From Bradyrhizobium sp. AUGA SZCCT0283 (GTDB lineage Bacteria; Pseudomonadota; Alphaproteobacteria; Rhizobiales; Xanthobacteraceae): a DNA stretch of 64,000 bases. Positions within the stretch are counted from its first letter, which is position 1. Every line of letters begins with the position of its first letter. The translations under genes and the position numbers were made by a program. Below, one piece after another: positions 17,147-26,182 of this stretch. Where the stretch lies: assembly GCF_018130385.1 (NCBI RefSeq), contig NZ_JAFCLU010000021.1:62001-126000 (forward strand), given 5' to 3'. A model generated the notes under the pieces. That model saw only the letters and a program-made list of their open reading frames with translations, ran no database searches and was not told the DNA's origin.

Positions 17147-17544
17147 CCCTTCTCATTGCGCGCGTCGAAACTGGTCCGCGCGCCCTCGATCTCCGGCAGG
17201 TGTTCGAATGCCCATTTGCCGAGCGCCTGCACCGGCTGCGCCAGCCCGCGGCCGAGATCAGTGAGTTCATAGTCGACCCGCGGCGGGATGGTCGGAAAGA
17301 TCGTGCGCGTCACCAGCCCGTCGCGCTCCAACCCGCGCAAGGTGAGCGTCAGCATCCGCTGCGAGATGCCGCCGATCGTGCGCTTCAGCTCGTTGAAGCG
17401 CATCGACCCGTCGATCAGCATCATGATCACCAACACGCTCCACTTATCGCCTACCCGTGCCAGCACAGAAGCCACCGCGCGGCAGTTGCCCTCGGCATGC
17501 GGGCTCGGAGGCAGGGCAGGCACATTCTTGTGCTCGGGTCTCAT
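17143..17544 (-). CDS. HxlR-family transcriptional regulator
   Basis: About 133 aa with the HxlR winged helix: CRAVASVLARVGDKWSVLVI, MRFNELKRTIGGISQRMLTL, TLRGLERDGLVTRTIFPTIP, VDYELTDLGRGLAQPVQALG. Such dimeric regulators respond to redox or electrophile stress. It diverges from azoR, and regulators of this type commonly control the adjacent reductase. The ATG at 17544 is used; a GTG at 17598 would add 18 residues and would sit closer to the azoR promoter. Start uncertain. Confidence 0.88.
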   Translation of the reverse strand: MRPEHKNVPALPPSPHAEGNCRAVASVLARVGDKWSVLVIMMLIDGSMRFNELKRTIGGISQRMLTLTLRGLERDGLVTRTIFPTIPPRVDYELTDLGRGLAQPVQALGKWAFEHLPEIEGARTSFDARNEKG

Positions 17545-17643
17545 CGATGTGCTCGGGTGTAAAAAATGTGCGTTCTTGCGGGGTTTTGCCACAGTCACTC
17601 ATATAGCGCCAGTTACAAATCTATACCGAAGGTGACATCAACC

Positions 17644-18252
17644 ATGAAACTTCTGCACATCGACTCCAGCGTTCTCGGCCCCCACTCCGTCAGCCGCCAG
17701 GTTTCCGCCGCCATCGTCGAACGGCTGCGCCAATCCACGCCCGGCCTCGAAGTCAGCTATCGCGATCTCACGCTGACGCCGCTGGCGCATCTCACCGGCT
17801 CGCACCTCGCCGCTGGCCAGGGGGCGCCCCCGGAAGCTTCGCTGCGCGAGGATCTCGCCGCCGGTCAGGCCGTGATGGAAGAGTTTCTGGCCGCAGACGT
17901 CATCGTGCTCGGCGCGCCCATGTACAATTTTACGATTCCGAGCCAGCTCAAGGCCTGGATCGACCGCATCCTGGTCGTCGGCAAGACGTTCAAATACTCA
18001 GCGCAAGGCCCCGAAGGTCTGGCCGGCAACAAGCGCGTCATCGTCGCGATCTCGCGCGGCGGCTTTTATGGTCCGGGCACGCCGGCCGCGGTCGGCGAAC
18101 ATCTCGAAACTTACTTGCGCTGGGTGTTCGGCTTCATCGGCATCAAGAATCCGGAATTCATTTCCGCCGACGGCATCCAGGTCGGTCCCGAACATCGTGA
18201 AAAAGCCGTGGCCGGCGCGCTGAAAGCCGCAGGCGATCTGAACGCCGCCTGA
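17644..18252 (+). CDS. azoR: FMN-dependent NADH-azoreductase
   Basis: 202 aa, flavodoxin-like fold. KLLHIDSSVLGPHSVSRQVS is the FMN phosphate loop, APMYNFTIPSQLKAWIDRI the flavin-contact motif and VAISRGGFYGPG the later active-site loop; LRWVFGFIGIKNPEFISADG is typical of AzoR. The enzyme reduces quinones and azo compounds with NADH in the cytoplasm. The ATG at 17644 follows GAAGGTGA. It is divergent from the HxlR gene with about 100 nt between them. Confidence 0.93.
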   Translation: MKLLHIDSSVLGPHSVSRQVSAAIVERLRQSTPGLEVSYRDLTLTPLAHLTGSHLAAGQGAPPEASLREDLAAGQAVMEEFLAADVIVLGAPMYNFTIPSQLKAWIDRILVVGKTFKYSAQGPEGLAGNKRVIVAISRGGFYGPGTPAAVGEHLETYLRWVFGFIGIKNPEFISADGIQVGPEHREKAVAGALKAAGDLNAA

Positions 18253-18303
18253 GTTTGGGGCGAGAGCGGTTGCCGTCACCTGACGCGACGGCAGCCGCTC
18301 AAA

Positions 18304-18444
18304 TCAGAAGACGCCGTGCATGCGGAGGAGCACGACAATCAAGGAGGCCAGGAGGCCGACCCCGGAAAACAGCGCGATCGAAACAAATTGCGCTGTGTCC
18401 GAATTTTGCGACGCCGACGAAGAGATGCCAGCGGTTTTCGGCAT
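18304..18444 (-). CDS. Small single-helix membrane protein, unknown
   Basis: 46 aa: a polar N-terminus (MPKTAGISSSASQNSDTAQF) then one membrane helix (IALFSGVGLLASLIVVLLRM). GGAGAG sits 6 nt before the ATG, a good ribosome site. It lies alone between azoR and the SDR gene. No family recognised. The helix and ribosome site support a real gene, but it is short. Confidence 0.5.
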   Translation of the reverse strand: MPKTAGISSSASQNSDTAQFVSIALFSGVGLLASLIVVLLRMHGVF

Positions 18445-18626
18445 GACGGCTCTCCAGTTCTTGGTGGTCAAAAAACTCCTGTCCCTGAAATGTCCGACAA
18501 CCAAAGCCGGGGTTCAATGCGCCTTCTGGCTCAGCGCCAATCCGCCGCAGGTGCCGAAGCCGGCCGGCAACCGATGATAGATGCCATCAGAACCTCCGAC
18601 CGGCTTCGAAATGGCTGAAACCTGTC

Positions 18627-19400
18627 TCACCCCCGATAGATCGGCGCACCGCTCGGAGAGGCCGTGGCGCCGCCGTCGACGAACAGTTCCTGGCCCTGCA
18701 CATGGGCAGAATCGTCTGACGCCAGGAACAGGACCGTCTTCGAGATATGATCGGGTTCGCCGATGCGCCCGAGCGGCGTCGAGAGCGCGATCCGCTTCTC
18801 GAAAGCCCTTTCGGCTTCCGGGGTTGCGATCGCAGCTCCCCAGATCGGGGTACGGATCGCGCCGGGCGCCACGACATTGACGCGGATGCCGCGCGGCGAC
18901 AATTCCGAGGCCATGATCCGCGCCATGGCCCGCACGCCGGCCTTGGCCGCGCCATAGGCCGAATAGCCGGGGATGCCGAGCACGGAGATGACCGAGCCGT
19001 TGAGAATGATCGAGGCGTTGTCGTTGAGATGCGGCAGTGCGGATTGCACGGTGAAGAACACGCCGGTGAGGTTGGTGCTGATGACCTTCTGAAATGCCTC
19101 GATATCAGTCGCGCCCAGCGGCGTGCCGCCGGCGATGCCGGCATTGGCGAACAGGATGTCATACTTGCCGAACTTTTTGGCTCCCTTCCCGATCGCAGCG
19201 TCAGTGGCGGCGACGTCTGTCGCGTCCGCCACGACCGCGACCGCGTTCGAGCCCAACTCCGCGGCGACGGCATCGAGCGTCGCCTGATTTCGCCCGGTGA
19301 TGACGACGTTGGCGCCCTCGGCCACGAACAGTCTTGCGGTCGCCAGCCCGATGCCGCTGTTGCCCCCTGTGATCAACGCCGTCTTGTTCGCCAGCCTCAT
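18627..19400 (-). CDS. SDR family oxidoreductase
   Basis: 257 aa classical short-chain dehydrogenase. The cofactor motif TGGNSGIGLATA begins at residue 11, ILFANAGIAGG supplies the NAG motif, ILNGSVISVLG holds the catalytic serine and GYSAYGAAKAG the YxxxK pair. The C-terminal half (VVAPGAIRTPIWG, PEAERAFEKRIALSTPLGRI) is typical of the glucose/3-oxoacyl reductase type. The substrate is unknown. It diverges from an HxlR regulator across a dyad, which likely controls it. Confidence 0.92.
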   Translation of the reverse strand: MRLANKTALITGGNSGIGLATARLFVAEGANVVITGRNQATLDAVAAELGSNAVAVVADATDVAATDAAIGKGAKKFGKYDILFANAGIAGGTPLGATDIEAFQKVISTNLTGVFFTVQSALPHLNDNASIILNGSVISVLGIPGYSAYGAAKAGVRAMARIMASELSPRGIRVNVVAPGAIRTPIWGAAIATPEAERAFEKRIALSTPLGRIGEPDHISKTVLFLASDDSAHVQGQELFVDGGATASPSGAPIYRG

Positions 19401-19414
19401 GGCCGCCTCCAATG

Positions 19415-19468
19415 GTTGCATTATTAAACTAGATTGCCTACCTAAGGCGTCTGGTTTTATAATGCAAC
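19415..19468. promoter_or_regulatory. Inverted-repeat operator between SDR and HxlR genes
   Basis: The arms GTTGCATTATTAAAC (19415-19429) and GTTTTATAATGCAAC (19454-19468) match as an inverted repeat at 14 of 15 positions, separated by 24 bases. The right arm contains TATAAT (19458-19463), and TTGCCT lies 18 bases upstream, a plausible promoter for the plus-strand regulator. HxlR dimers bind such dyads, so autoregulation and control of the SDR gene are inferred. Confidence 0.65.
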
Positions 19469-19512
19469 TACACAAGGCCGTGATCGCCTCTCAATCCCGC
19501 CTGGAGTTTGCG

Positions 19513-19989
19513 ATGGTGAAAAGGACGAGTTTTGAGCACGACGATTGCCCGATCGCGCGCTCGCTGGATGCGATCGGCGACTGGTGGTCGATCCTGATCA
19601 TCCGCGAGGCGCTGTTCGGGGTCAGCCGCTTCGGCGAATTCCAGAAAAAACTGGGGCTGGCCAAGAACATCCTCACGGTGCGGCTGCGCGCGCTGGTCGA
19701 TCAGGGCATCCTGAAGACCGCGCCCGCCTCCGACGGCAGCGCGTATCAGGAATATCTGCTGACACCGAAGGGGCGTGGCATATTCCCGATCCTGGTCGCC
19801 TTGCGGCAATGGAGCGAGGAGTTCGATGAGCGCCCGGAAGAGATCGCCACCATCCTGGTCGATAAGGAAAAGGGCCGGCCAGTTCGCAAGCTCGAACTCT
19901 ATTCGCAGGATGGGCGGCTATTGAGTGCGGGCGATACCGCGCTAAAGCAGCGGCCGACAGGGAAGCAACGCAAGCGTGTTACGGCGTAG
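19513..19989 (+). CDS. HxlR-family transcriptional regulator
   Basis: 158 aa. The N-terminus FEHDDCPIARSLDAIGDWWS carries the conserved cysteine and tryptophan of HxlR proteins, with the winged helix in FGEFQKKLGLAKNILTVRLR and LLTPKGRGIFPILVALRQW. A C-terminal tail after residue 110 is longer than in minimal HxlR. The ATG at 19513 is chosen; an upstream ATG at 19462 lies inside the operator arm. It diverges from the SDR gene and probably represses it until an electrophile or oxidant is present. Confidence 0.9.
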   Translation: MVKRTSFEHDDCPIARSLDAIGDWWSILIIREALFGVSRFGEFQKKLGLAKNILTVRLRALVDQGILKTAPASDGSAYQEYLLTPKGRGIFPILVALRQWSEEFDERPEEIATILVDKEKGRPVRKLELYSQDGRLLSAGDTALKQRPTGKQRKRVTA

Positions 19990-20020
19990 AGGATTGGCAT
20001 CCCACATTCATCACGGCAGA

Positions 20021-20099
20021 GCTTGTCCCGGCCAGCCACGTCTTTTCTTGCACGATGGGGTAAAGAACGTGGATACCCGGCACAAGGCCGGTCATGACG
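20021..20099. repeat. Palindromic intergenic repeat, family B copy 2
   Basis: A diverged relative of the element at 8256-8338: GTCCCGGCCAGCCACGTCTT and then CCCGGCACAAGGCCGGTCAT, read in the inverted sense. It lies between the HxlR gene and a small minus-strand gene. Confidence 0.6.
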
Positions 20100-20114
20100 A
20101 TCTTGAGGGAGCAC

Positions 20115-20384
20115 TCACGACAGCTTGTGCTTGCTCCGGGTGCGCAGGCGCTCTTCCGCCTCGAGCTGCGCCATGCCGAGCAAATGGCTGAGCACCTCGA
20201 GCCGGTGGCGCTCCGCCAGCTTGACCAGTTCGGCCACGGTCTCCGCAATGAAGGCCACGGCCTCGTCGGGGCCGCCCTCCTCGCCTCGGTCAGCGGTACG
20301 TTCCTCGGGTGGCGAGTCCCGATGTTTGCCTGAAGCTTTCCGCTTCCGGCCGCCTCCGGCCTTGCTCAAAAAACTTGCATCCAA
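20115..20384 (-). CDS. Small helical conserved hypothetical protein
   Basis: 89 aa. The first 35 residues are basic and low-complexity; residues 40-80 form an amphipathic helical region (AVAFIAETVAELVKLAERHR, LEVLSHLLGMAQLEAEERLR). I recall similar short proteins in Bradyrhizobium-type genomes, but no function is known. A later in-frame start is possible because the N-terminal part looks poorly conserved. It lies 214 nt from the divergent topA. Confidence 0.6.
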   Translation of the reverse strand: MDASFLSKAGGGRKRKASGKHRDSPPEERTADRGEEGGPDEAVAFIAETVAELVKLAERHRLEVLSHLLGMAQLEAEERLRTRSKHKLS

Positions 20385-20598
20385 TCGAATACAATATTGC
20401 CCAGAAATAACCCCTTTGGTGGCGCAACTCTAGGGCGCATTTCGCAACCCGTTAGATATAAAGTCGGCCTCAAAGGTTCCCTGACGGCATTTGTAGATTT
20501 GACAGGGGCCGCCTCACCACCCATGTTCGGGTCCAATCGGTGGGCCGCGAGTCTCGCGGAACCCGCCTTGATCTTTTCCCGTAAGCCATTGGAATGAC

Positions 20599-23370
20599 AT
20601 GAATATCGTCATCGTGGAGTCGCCGGCGAAAGCCAAGACTATCAATAAGTATTTGGGCGCCTCCTACGAGGTTCTGGCCTCGTTCGGCCATGTCCGCGAC
20701 CTCCCCGCCAAGAATGGTTCCGTCGATCCGGACGCCAATTTCCAGATGATCTGGGAGGTCGACCCCAAGGCGGCCGGCCGGCTCAACGACATCGCCAAGG
20801 CGCTGAAGGGCGCCGACCGGCTGATTCTCGCAACCGACCCTGATCGCGAGGGCGAAGCGATCTCCTGGCACGTGCTGGAGGTGATGAAAGAGAAGCGTGC
20901 GCTCAAGGATCACAAGATCGAGCGCGTGGTATTCAACGCCATCACCAAGCAGGCGGTGACCGACGCGATGAAGGCGCCGCGCCAGATCGACGGCGCGCTG
21001 GTCGACGCCTATATGGCGCGCCGGGCGCTGGATTATCTGGTCGGCTTCACGCTCTCGCCGGTGCTGTGGCGCAAACTGCCGGGCGCGCGCTCGGCAGGCC
21101 GCGTGCAGTCGGTCGCGCTGCGGCTGGTCTGCGACCGCGAACTCGAGATCGAAAAATTCGTTCCCCGCGAATATTGGTCATTGGTCGCGACGCTAACGAC
21201 GCCGCGCGGCGACACGTTCGAGGCCCGCCTCGTCGGCGCCGACGGCAAGAAGATCCAGCGTCTCGACATCGGCTCCGGCGCGGAAGCCGAAGACCTCAAG
21301 AAGGCCATCGAGGCCGCGAATTTCACGGTTTCAACCGTGGAAGCAAAGCCCGCGCGCCGCAATCCGCAGGCGCCCTTCACCACCTCGACGCTGCAGCAGG
21401 AGGCCAGCCGCAAGCTCGGCTTTGCGCCCGCACACACCATGCGGATCGCACAGCGGCTCTATGAAGGTATCGATATCGGCGGCGAGACCACCGGCCTCAT
21501 CACCTATATGCGGACCGACGGCGTGCAGATCGACGGCTCCGCGATCACGCAGGCCCGCAAGGTGATCGGCGAGGATTACGGCCACGCCTATGTGCCGGAG
21601 GCGCCGCGCCAGTACCAGACCAAGGCCAAGAACGCGCAGGAAGCGCATGAAGCGATCCGCCCGACCGATCTGTCGCGACGGCCGGCCGAGATGCGCCGGC
21701 GCCTCGATACCGATCAGGCCAAGCTCTATGAGCTGATCTGGATCCGCACCATCGCGAGCCAGATGGAATCGGCCGAACTCGAACGCACCACCGTGGACAT
21801 CGCGGCGAAGGCCGGTTCCCGCATGCTGGAACTGCGCGCGTCGGGCCAGGTGATCAAGTTCGACGGCTTCCTCGCGCTCTACCAGGAAGGCAAGGACGAC
21901 GATGGCGACGACGAGGATTCACGCCGCCTCCCCGCCATGAGCGCAGGCGAAGCGCTGAAGCGGCAGGATCTCGCCGTCACCCAGCATTTCACTGAACCGC
22001 CGCCGCGCTTCTCGGAAGCGTCGCTGGTCAAACGGATGGAAGAGCTCGGCATCGGCCGTCCCTCGACCTACGCCTCGATCCTGCAGGTCCTGAAAGACCG
22101 CGGCTACGTCAAGCTCGAAAAGAAGCGGCTGCATGGCGAGGACAAGGGCCGCGTCGTGGTCGCGTTCCTGGAGAATTTCTTCGCCCGCTATGTGGAATAT
22201 GACTTCACCGCCGCGCTGGAAGAGCAGCTCGACCGCATCTCCAACAACGAGATTTCCTGGCAGCAGGTGCTGAAGGATTTCTGGGTCGGCTTCGCAGGCG
22301 CAGTCAGCGACATCAAGGATCTGCGCGTCTCCGAAGTGCTGGATGCACTCGACGACATGCTGGGGCCGCACATCTACCCCGCCCGCGCGGACGGCGGCGA
22401 CGTCCGGCAGTGCCCGACCTGCGGCACCGGCAAGCTCAATTTGAAGGCCGGAAAGTTCGGCGCTTTCGTCGGTTGCTCGAACTATCCGGAGTGCCGCTAT
22501 ACCCGTCCGCTGGCCGCCGACTCTGAGGCCAGCGCCGACCGCGTCCTCGGCAAGGACCCGGACACCGATCTCGACGTGACGGTGAAGGCCGGACGTTTCG
22601 GTCCCTATATCCAGCTCGGCGAGCAGAAGGACTATGCCGAGGGCGAAAAACCCCGGCGCGCCGGCATCCCGAAGAACATGTCGCCCGGCGACATGGAATT
22701 GGAACTGGCGCTGAAGCTTTTGTCTTTGCCGCGCGAAATTGGAAAACATCCGGAAACCGGCGAGCCGATCACCGCCGGTATCGGCCGTTTCGGCCCGTTC
22801 GTGCGCCACGAAAAGACTTATGCGAGCCTGGAAGCCGGCGATGAGGTGTTCGACATCGGCCTCAATCGCGCAGTGACACTGATCGCGGAAAAGATCGCAA
22901 AGGGTCCGAGCGGCCGCCGCTTCGGCGCCGACCCGGGCAAGCCGCTCGGCGAACATCCGAGCCTTGGTGGGGTTGCGGTGAAGAACGGCCGCTATGGCGC
23001 TTACGTCACGGCCGGCGGCGTCAACGCCACGATCCCGAGCGACAAGACGCCTGAGACGATCACCCTCGCCGAGGCCATTGCGCTGATCGACGAGCGCGCC
23101 GCCAAGGGTGGCGGCAAGCCGAAGCGCGGCGCGAAGAAGGCTGCAGCGAAGAAGGCCGCGCCGAAGAAGGCCGCTGCCAAGGTTGCCGATCCCGACGCGC
23201 CAAAGCCTGCCAAGAAGGCGGCGGCGAAGAAAGCCGTGGCGAAGCCGAAATCGGAAGCCGTGAGCAAGGCGCGCGCCCCGGTCGCATCCGCCGCCAAGAC
23301 ATCGGCGGCAAAGCCCGCCACTGCACCCAAGACGCCTGCGAAGAAGAGCGCGGGCAAGGCCCGCGGATAA
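20599..23370 (+). CDS. topA: DNA topoisomerase I
   Basis: 923 aa type IA topoisomerase. The Toprim domain starts at NIVIVESPAKAKTINKYLG with TDPDREGEAISWH; the active-site tyrosine is in GLITYMRTDGVQI. A four-cysteine zinc finger (CPTCGTGKL...CSNYPECRY) lies near residue 605, followed by topoisomerase C-terminal repeats (GRFGPYI, GRFGPFV, GRYGAYV) and a lysine/alanine-rich tail of about 90 residues. It relaxes negative supercoils. It heads a four-gene run with rnr, a DUF983 gene and a NUDIX gene. Confidence 0.98.
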   Translation: MNIVIVESPAKAKTINKYLGASYEVLASFGHVRDLPAKNGSVDPDANFQMIWEVDPKAAGRLNDIAKALKGADRLILATDPDREGEAISWHVLEVMKEKRALKDHKIERVVFNAITKQAVTDAMKAPRQIDGALVDAYMARRALDYLVGFTLSPVLWRKLPGARSAGRVQSVALRLVCDRELEIEKFVPREYWSLVATLTTPRGDTFEARLVGADGKKIQRLDIGSGAEAEDLKKAIEAANFTVSTVEAKPARRNPQAPFTTSTLQQEASRKLGFAPAHTMRIAQRLYEGIDIGGETTGLITYMRTDGVQIDGSAITQARKVIGEDYGHAYVPEAPRQYQTKAKNAQEAHEAIRPTDLSRRPAEMRRRLDTDQAKLYELIWIRTIASQMESAELERTTVDIAAKAGSRMLELRASGQVIKFDGFLALYQEGKDDDGDDEDSRRLPAMSAGEALKRQDLAVTQHFTEPPPRFSEASLVKRMEELGIGRPSTYASILQVLKDRGYVKLEKKRLHGEDKGRVVVAFLENFFARYVEYDFTAALEEQLDRISNNEISWQQVLKDFWVGFAGAVSDIKDLRVSEVLDALDDMLGPHIYPARADGGDVRQCPTCGTGKLNLKAGKFGAFVGCSNYPECRYTRPLAADSEASADRVLGKDPDTDLDVTVKAGRFGPYIQLGEQKDYAEGEKPRRAGIPKNMSPGDMELELALKLLSLPREIGKHPETGEPITAGIGRFGPFVRHEKTYASLEAGDEVFDIGLNRAVTLIAEKIAKGPSGRRFGADPGKPLGEHPSLGGVAVKNGRYGAYVTAGGVNATIPSDKTPETITLAEAIALIDERAAKGGGKPKRGAKKAAAKKAAPKKAAAKVADPDAPKPAKKAAAKKAVAKPKSEAVSKARAPVASAAKTSAAKPATAPKTPAKKSAGKARG

Positions 23371-23371
23371 C

Positions 23372-25714
23372 GTGCCGAAGAAACGCGACAGCAGCTTTCC
23401 GCCCCCGGACGCCCTCGTCGCCTTCATCCGTGCGCATCCGGGAAAAGTCGGAACTCGCGAGATAGCGCAGGAATTCGGCCTGAAGAATGCCGATCGCGCG
23501 GAATTGAAGCGCATTCTGCGCGAGCTGGCCGACGAAGGCGTGATCGCCAAGCGCGGCCGGAAAATCAGCGAGACCGCCGCGCTGCCGGCCACCATGATGG
23601 TCGACATCACTGGCCGGGACAGTGATGGCGAATTAATCGCGACGCCCACCGAATGGGATGAGGTGGAAAACGGCGAGCCGCCGAAGATCCGCATCCATGT
23701 TCCTCGTCGTGCGCAGCCAGGCACCACCGCAGGTGTCGGCGATCGCGCGCTGCTGCGGATCGAGAAACTCGATGAAGGCGATGGTGCTGCCTATCGCGGG
23801 CGCGTCATCAAGGTCATTGATCGCGCCAAGGCCCGCGTGCTCGGAATCTTCCGGAGCCTGCCCGGCGGCGGTGGTCGACTGGTTCCGGTCGACAAGAAGC
23901 AGGCCGGCCGCGAATTGAATATCGCTCCGATTGATACAGGCGGCGCCGAGGATGGCGACCTCGTCAGCGTTGATCTGGTGCGCTCGCGTGGTTTCGGGCT
24001 TGCCTCCGGCAAGGTAAAAGAGCGGCTCGGCTCGCTGGCGACAGAAAAAGCGGTCAGCCTGATCGCCATTCACTCCCACGAAATTCCGCAAGCCTTCTCG
24101 CCAGCCGCGCTGCGCGAAGCCGAAGAGGCACAGCCCGCAACGCTGAAGGGGCGCGACGACTGGCGTGAGGTGCCGCTGGTAACGATCGATCCGCCCGATG
24201 CCAAGGATCACGACGATGCGGTTCACGCCGAACCGGATCCCGATCCGAACAACAAGGGCGGCTACATCGTCAATGTCGCGATTGCCGACGTCGCGTTCTA
24301 TGTGCGGCCGGGTTCAGCGCTGGACCGCGATGCACTGACGCGCGGCAATTCGGTGTATTTCCCGGATCGCGTGGTGCCGATGCTGCCAGAGCGCATCTCC
24401 AACGATCTCTGCTCGCTGGTGCCGGGCCAGCCGCGCGGTGCACTCGCGGTGCGGATGGTGATCGGCAGCGACGGCCGCAAGCGATCGCACAGTTTTCATC
24501 GCATCCTGATGCGTTCGGCCGCAAAGCTGCACTACGCGCAGGCGCAGGCGGCGATTGACGGCCGGCCGGATGACGCCACCGGTCCCCTGCTCGATCCGAT
24601 CCTGAAACCGCTGTACGACGCTTATGCGGTTGTGAAGCGAGCGCGCGACGAGCGTGATCCGCTTGATCTCGAGATCCCTGAACGCAAGATCCTGCTGAAA
24701 CCTGACGGGACGGTGGACCGCGTGATCGTGCCCGAACGGCTCGATGCGCATAAATTGATCGAAGAATTTATGATCCTGGCCAACGTCGCTGCGGCCGAAA
24801 TGCTTGAAAAGAAGGCGCTGCCGCTTATCTATCGGGTGCACGATGAACCATCGCTTGAGAAGGTTCATGCGCTACAGGAATTCCTGAAAACGCTCGATCT
24901 GCCGTTTGCAAAAAGCGGCGCGTTACGCCCTTCCCTGTTCAATCGCGTACTGCTGCAGGTCAAGGGTCACGATTCCGAACTGCTGGTGAATGAAGTGGTT
25001 TTGCGCTCGCAAGCCCAGGCCGAATACGCCGCCGAGAATTACGGCCATTTCGGCCTCAATCTGCGGCGCTATGCGCACTTCACCTCCCCGATCCGTCGCT
25101 ACGCCGATCTTGTCGTGCATCGCGCACTGATCCGCGGCTTAGGGCTAGGTGAAGGCGCGTTGCCCGAAACCGAGACGCCGGAAACCTTAAGCGAGGTCGC
25201 GGCGCAGATTTCGGTGACCGAGCGCCGCGCGATGAAAGCGGAACGCGAGACGGCCGACCGGCTGATCGCGCATTTCCTTGCCGACCGCATTGGCGCGACG
25301 TTTCAGGGCCGTATTTCCGGGGTCACCCGCGCCGGGCTGTTCGTGAAGCTTTCGGATACCGGCGCCGACGGGCTGATCCCGATCCGCACGCTCGGCACCG
25401 AATACTACAATTACGACGAGACGCGTCATGCGCTCGTCGGCTCACGCAGCGGTGCCATGCACCGGCTGGGTGACGTTGTCGACGTACGTCTGGTAGAAGC
25501 GGCACCAGTTGCGGGCGCCTTGCGCTTCGAACTGCTGTCGGAAGGCAAGGTCATTCCGCGCGGCAGAAAACGCGACGGTTCGAAAGCGTCGACAAAGCCG
25601 TCGAATTCGCATCCGGGCCGCAGCCCGCGCGACAAGGTTCGCAAAGCCCACAAGGGCAAGTCCGGCAAAGCCAAGCCGGGCAAATCGAAGAAAGGCAAGG
25701 CATGGAAACGGTGA
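23372..25714 (+). CDS. rnr: Ribonuclease R
   Basis: 780 aa. N-terminal helix-turn-helix and cold-shock-like domains precede the RNB catalytic domain with IDPPDAKDHDDAVHAEPD (metal-binding aspartates), YFPDRVVPMLPERISNDLCS and HFTSPIRRYADLVVHRALI, then an S1 domain (FQGRISGVTRAGLFVKLSDT) and a lysine-rich tail. It degrades structured RNA 3' to 5'. The start is GTG at 23372, one base after the topA stop, which suggests translational coupling. The last 13 bases overlap the DUF983 gene. Confidence 0.97.
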   Translation: MPKKRDSSFPPPDALVAFIRAHPGKVGTREIAQEFGLKNADRAELKRILRELADEGVIAKRGRKISETAALPATMMVDITGRDSDGELIATPTEWDEVENGEPPKIRIHVPRRAQPGTTAGVGDRALLRIEKLDEGDGAAYRGRVIKVIDRAKARVLGIFRSLPGGGGRLVPVDKKQAGRELNIAPIDTGGAEDGDLVSVDLVRSRGFGLASGKVKERLGSLATEKAVSLIAIHSHEIPQAFSPAALREAEEAQPATLKGRDDWREVPLVTIDPPDAKDHDDAVHAEPDPDPNNKGGYIVNVAIADVAFYVRPGSALDRDALTRGNSVYFPDRVVPMLPERISNDLCSLVPGQPRGALAVRMVIGSDGRKRSHSFHRILMRSAAKLHYAQAQAAIDGRPDDATGPLLDPILKPLYDAYAVVKRARDERDPLDLEIPERKILLKPDGTVDRVIVPERLDAHKLIEEFMILANVAAAEMLEKKALPLIYRVHDEPSLEKVHALQEFLKTLDLPFAKSGALRPSLFNRVLLQVKGHDSELLVNEVVLRSQAQAEYAAENYGHFGLNLRRYAHFTSPIRRYADLVVHRALIRGLGLGEGALPETETPETLSEVAAQISVTERRAMKAERETADRLIAHFLADRIGATFQGRISGVTRAGLFVKLSDTGADGLIPIRTLGTEYYNYDETRHALVGSRSGAMHRLGDVVDVRLVEAAPVAGALRFELLSEGKVIPRGRKRDGSKASTKPSNSHPGRSPRDKVRKAHKGKSGKAKPGKSKKGKAWKR

Positions 25715-26142
25715 GCACCGCCACGACAGTCTGGACGCGGAATACCGTTCAGGCCGAAAAGCGCGACCTCTGGACCGCGATGAAGCGCGGCTTTCGTTGC
25801 CGCTGCCCGCGCTGCGGCGAAGGCAGGATGTTTCGCGCCTTCCTGAAGACCGCCAATAATTGCTCGGCCTGCGGGCTCGATTTCACGCCGCACCGCGCCG
25901 ACGATTTGCCGGCCTATCTCGTGATCGTCGTCGTCGGCCACATCGTGGTACCGGCTGTGCTGTGGATCGAAACCAACTACTCGCCCGCGGTGTGGCTGCA
26001 ACTGGCCATCTACCTGCCGCTCACGTTCATCTTGTCGCTGCTGCTGTTGCAACCGATCAAGGGCGCAGTGGTCGGCTTCCAATGGGCATTGCGCATGCAT
26101 GGCTTTGACGAGAATGCCCCTGGCGACATTCCGCCGGTCTAG
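25702..26142 (+). CDS. DUF983 family membrane protein
   Basis: 146 aa. A zinc-ribbon-like part (RCPRCGEGRMFRAFL, then NNCSACGLDFTPHRADD) is followed by two membrane helices (YLVIVVVGHIVVPAVLWI and LAIYLPLTFILSLLLL). This is the DUF983 layout, common in alphaproteobacteria, function unknown. The gene overlaps rnr by 13 nt and is followed by the NUDIX gene, so it belongs to the topA-rnr transcription unit. Confidence 0.92.
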   Translation: METVSTATTVWTRNTVQAEKRDLWTAMKRGFRCRCPRCGEGRMFRAFLKTANNCSACGLDFTPHRADDLPAYLVIVVVGHIVVPAVLWIETNYSPAVWLQLAIYLPLTFILSLLLLQPIKGAVVGFQWALRMHGFDENAPGDIPPV

Positions 26143-26182
26143 CTAAACCGGGAGCAACAAGAGCACTAAAAATGGGGATGGA

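Noticed and set aside
21919..23727. 602-residue minus-strand open frame opposite topA and rnr
   Set aside because: It is antisense to two clear housekeeping genes; the leucine/arginine-rich translation mirrors their codon use.
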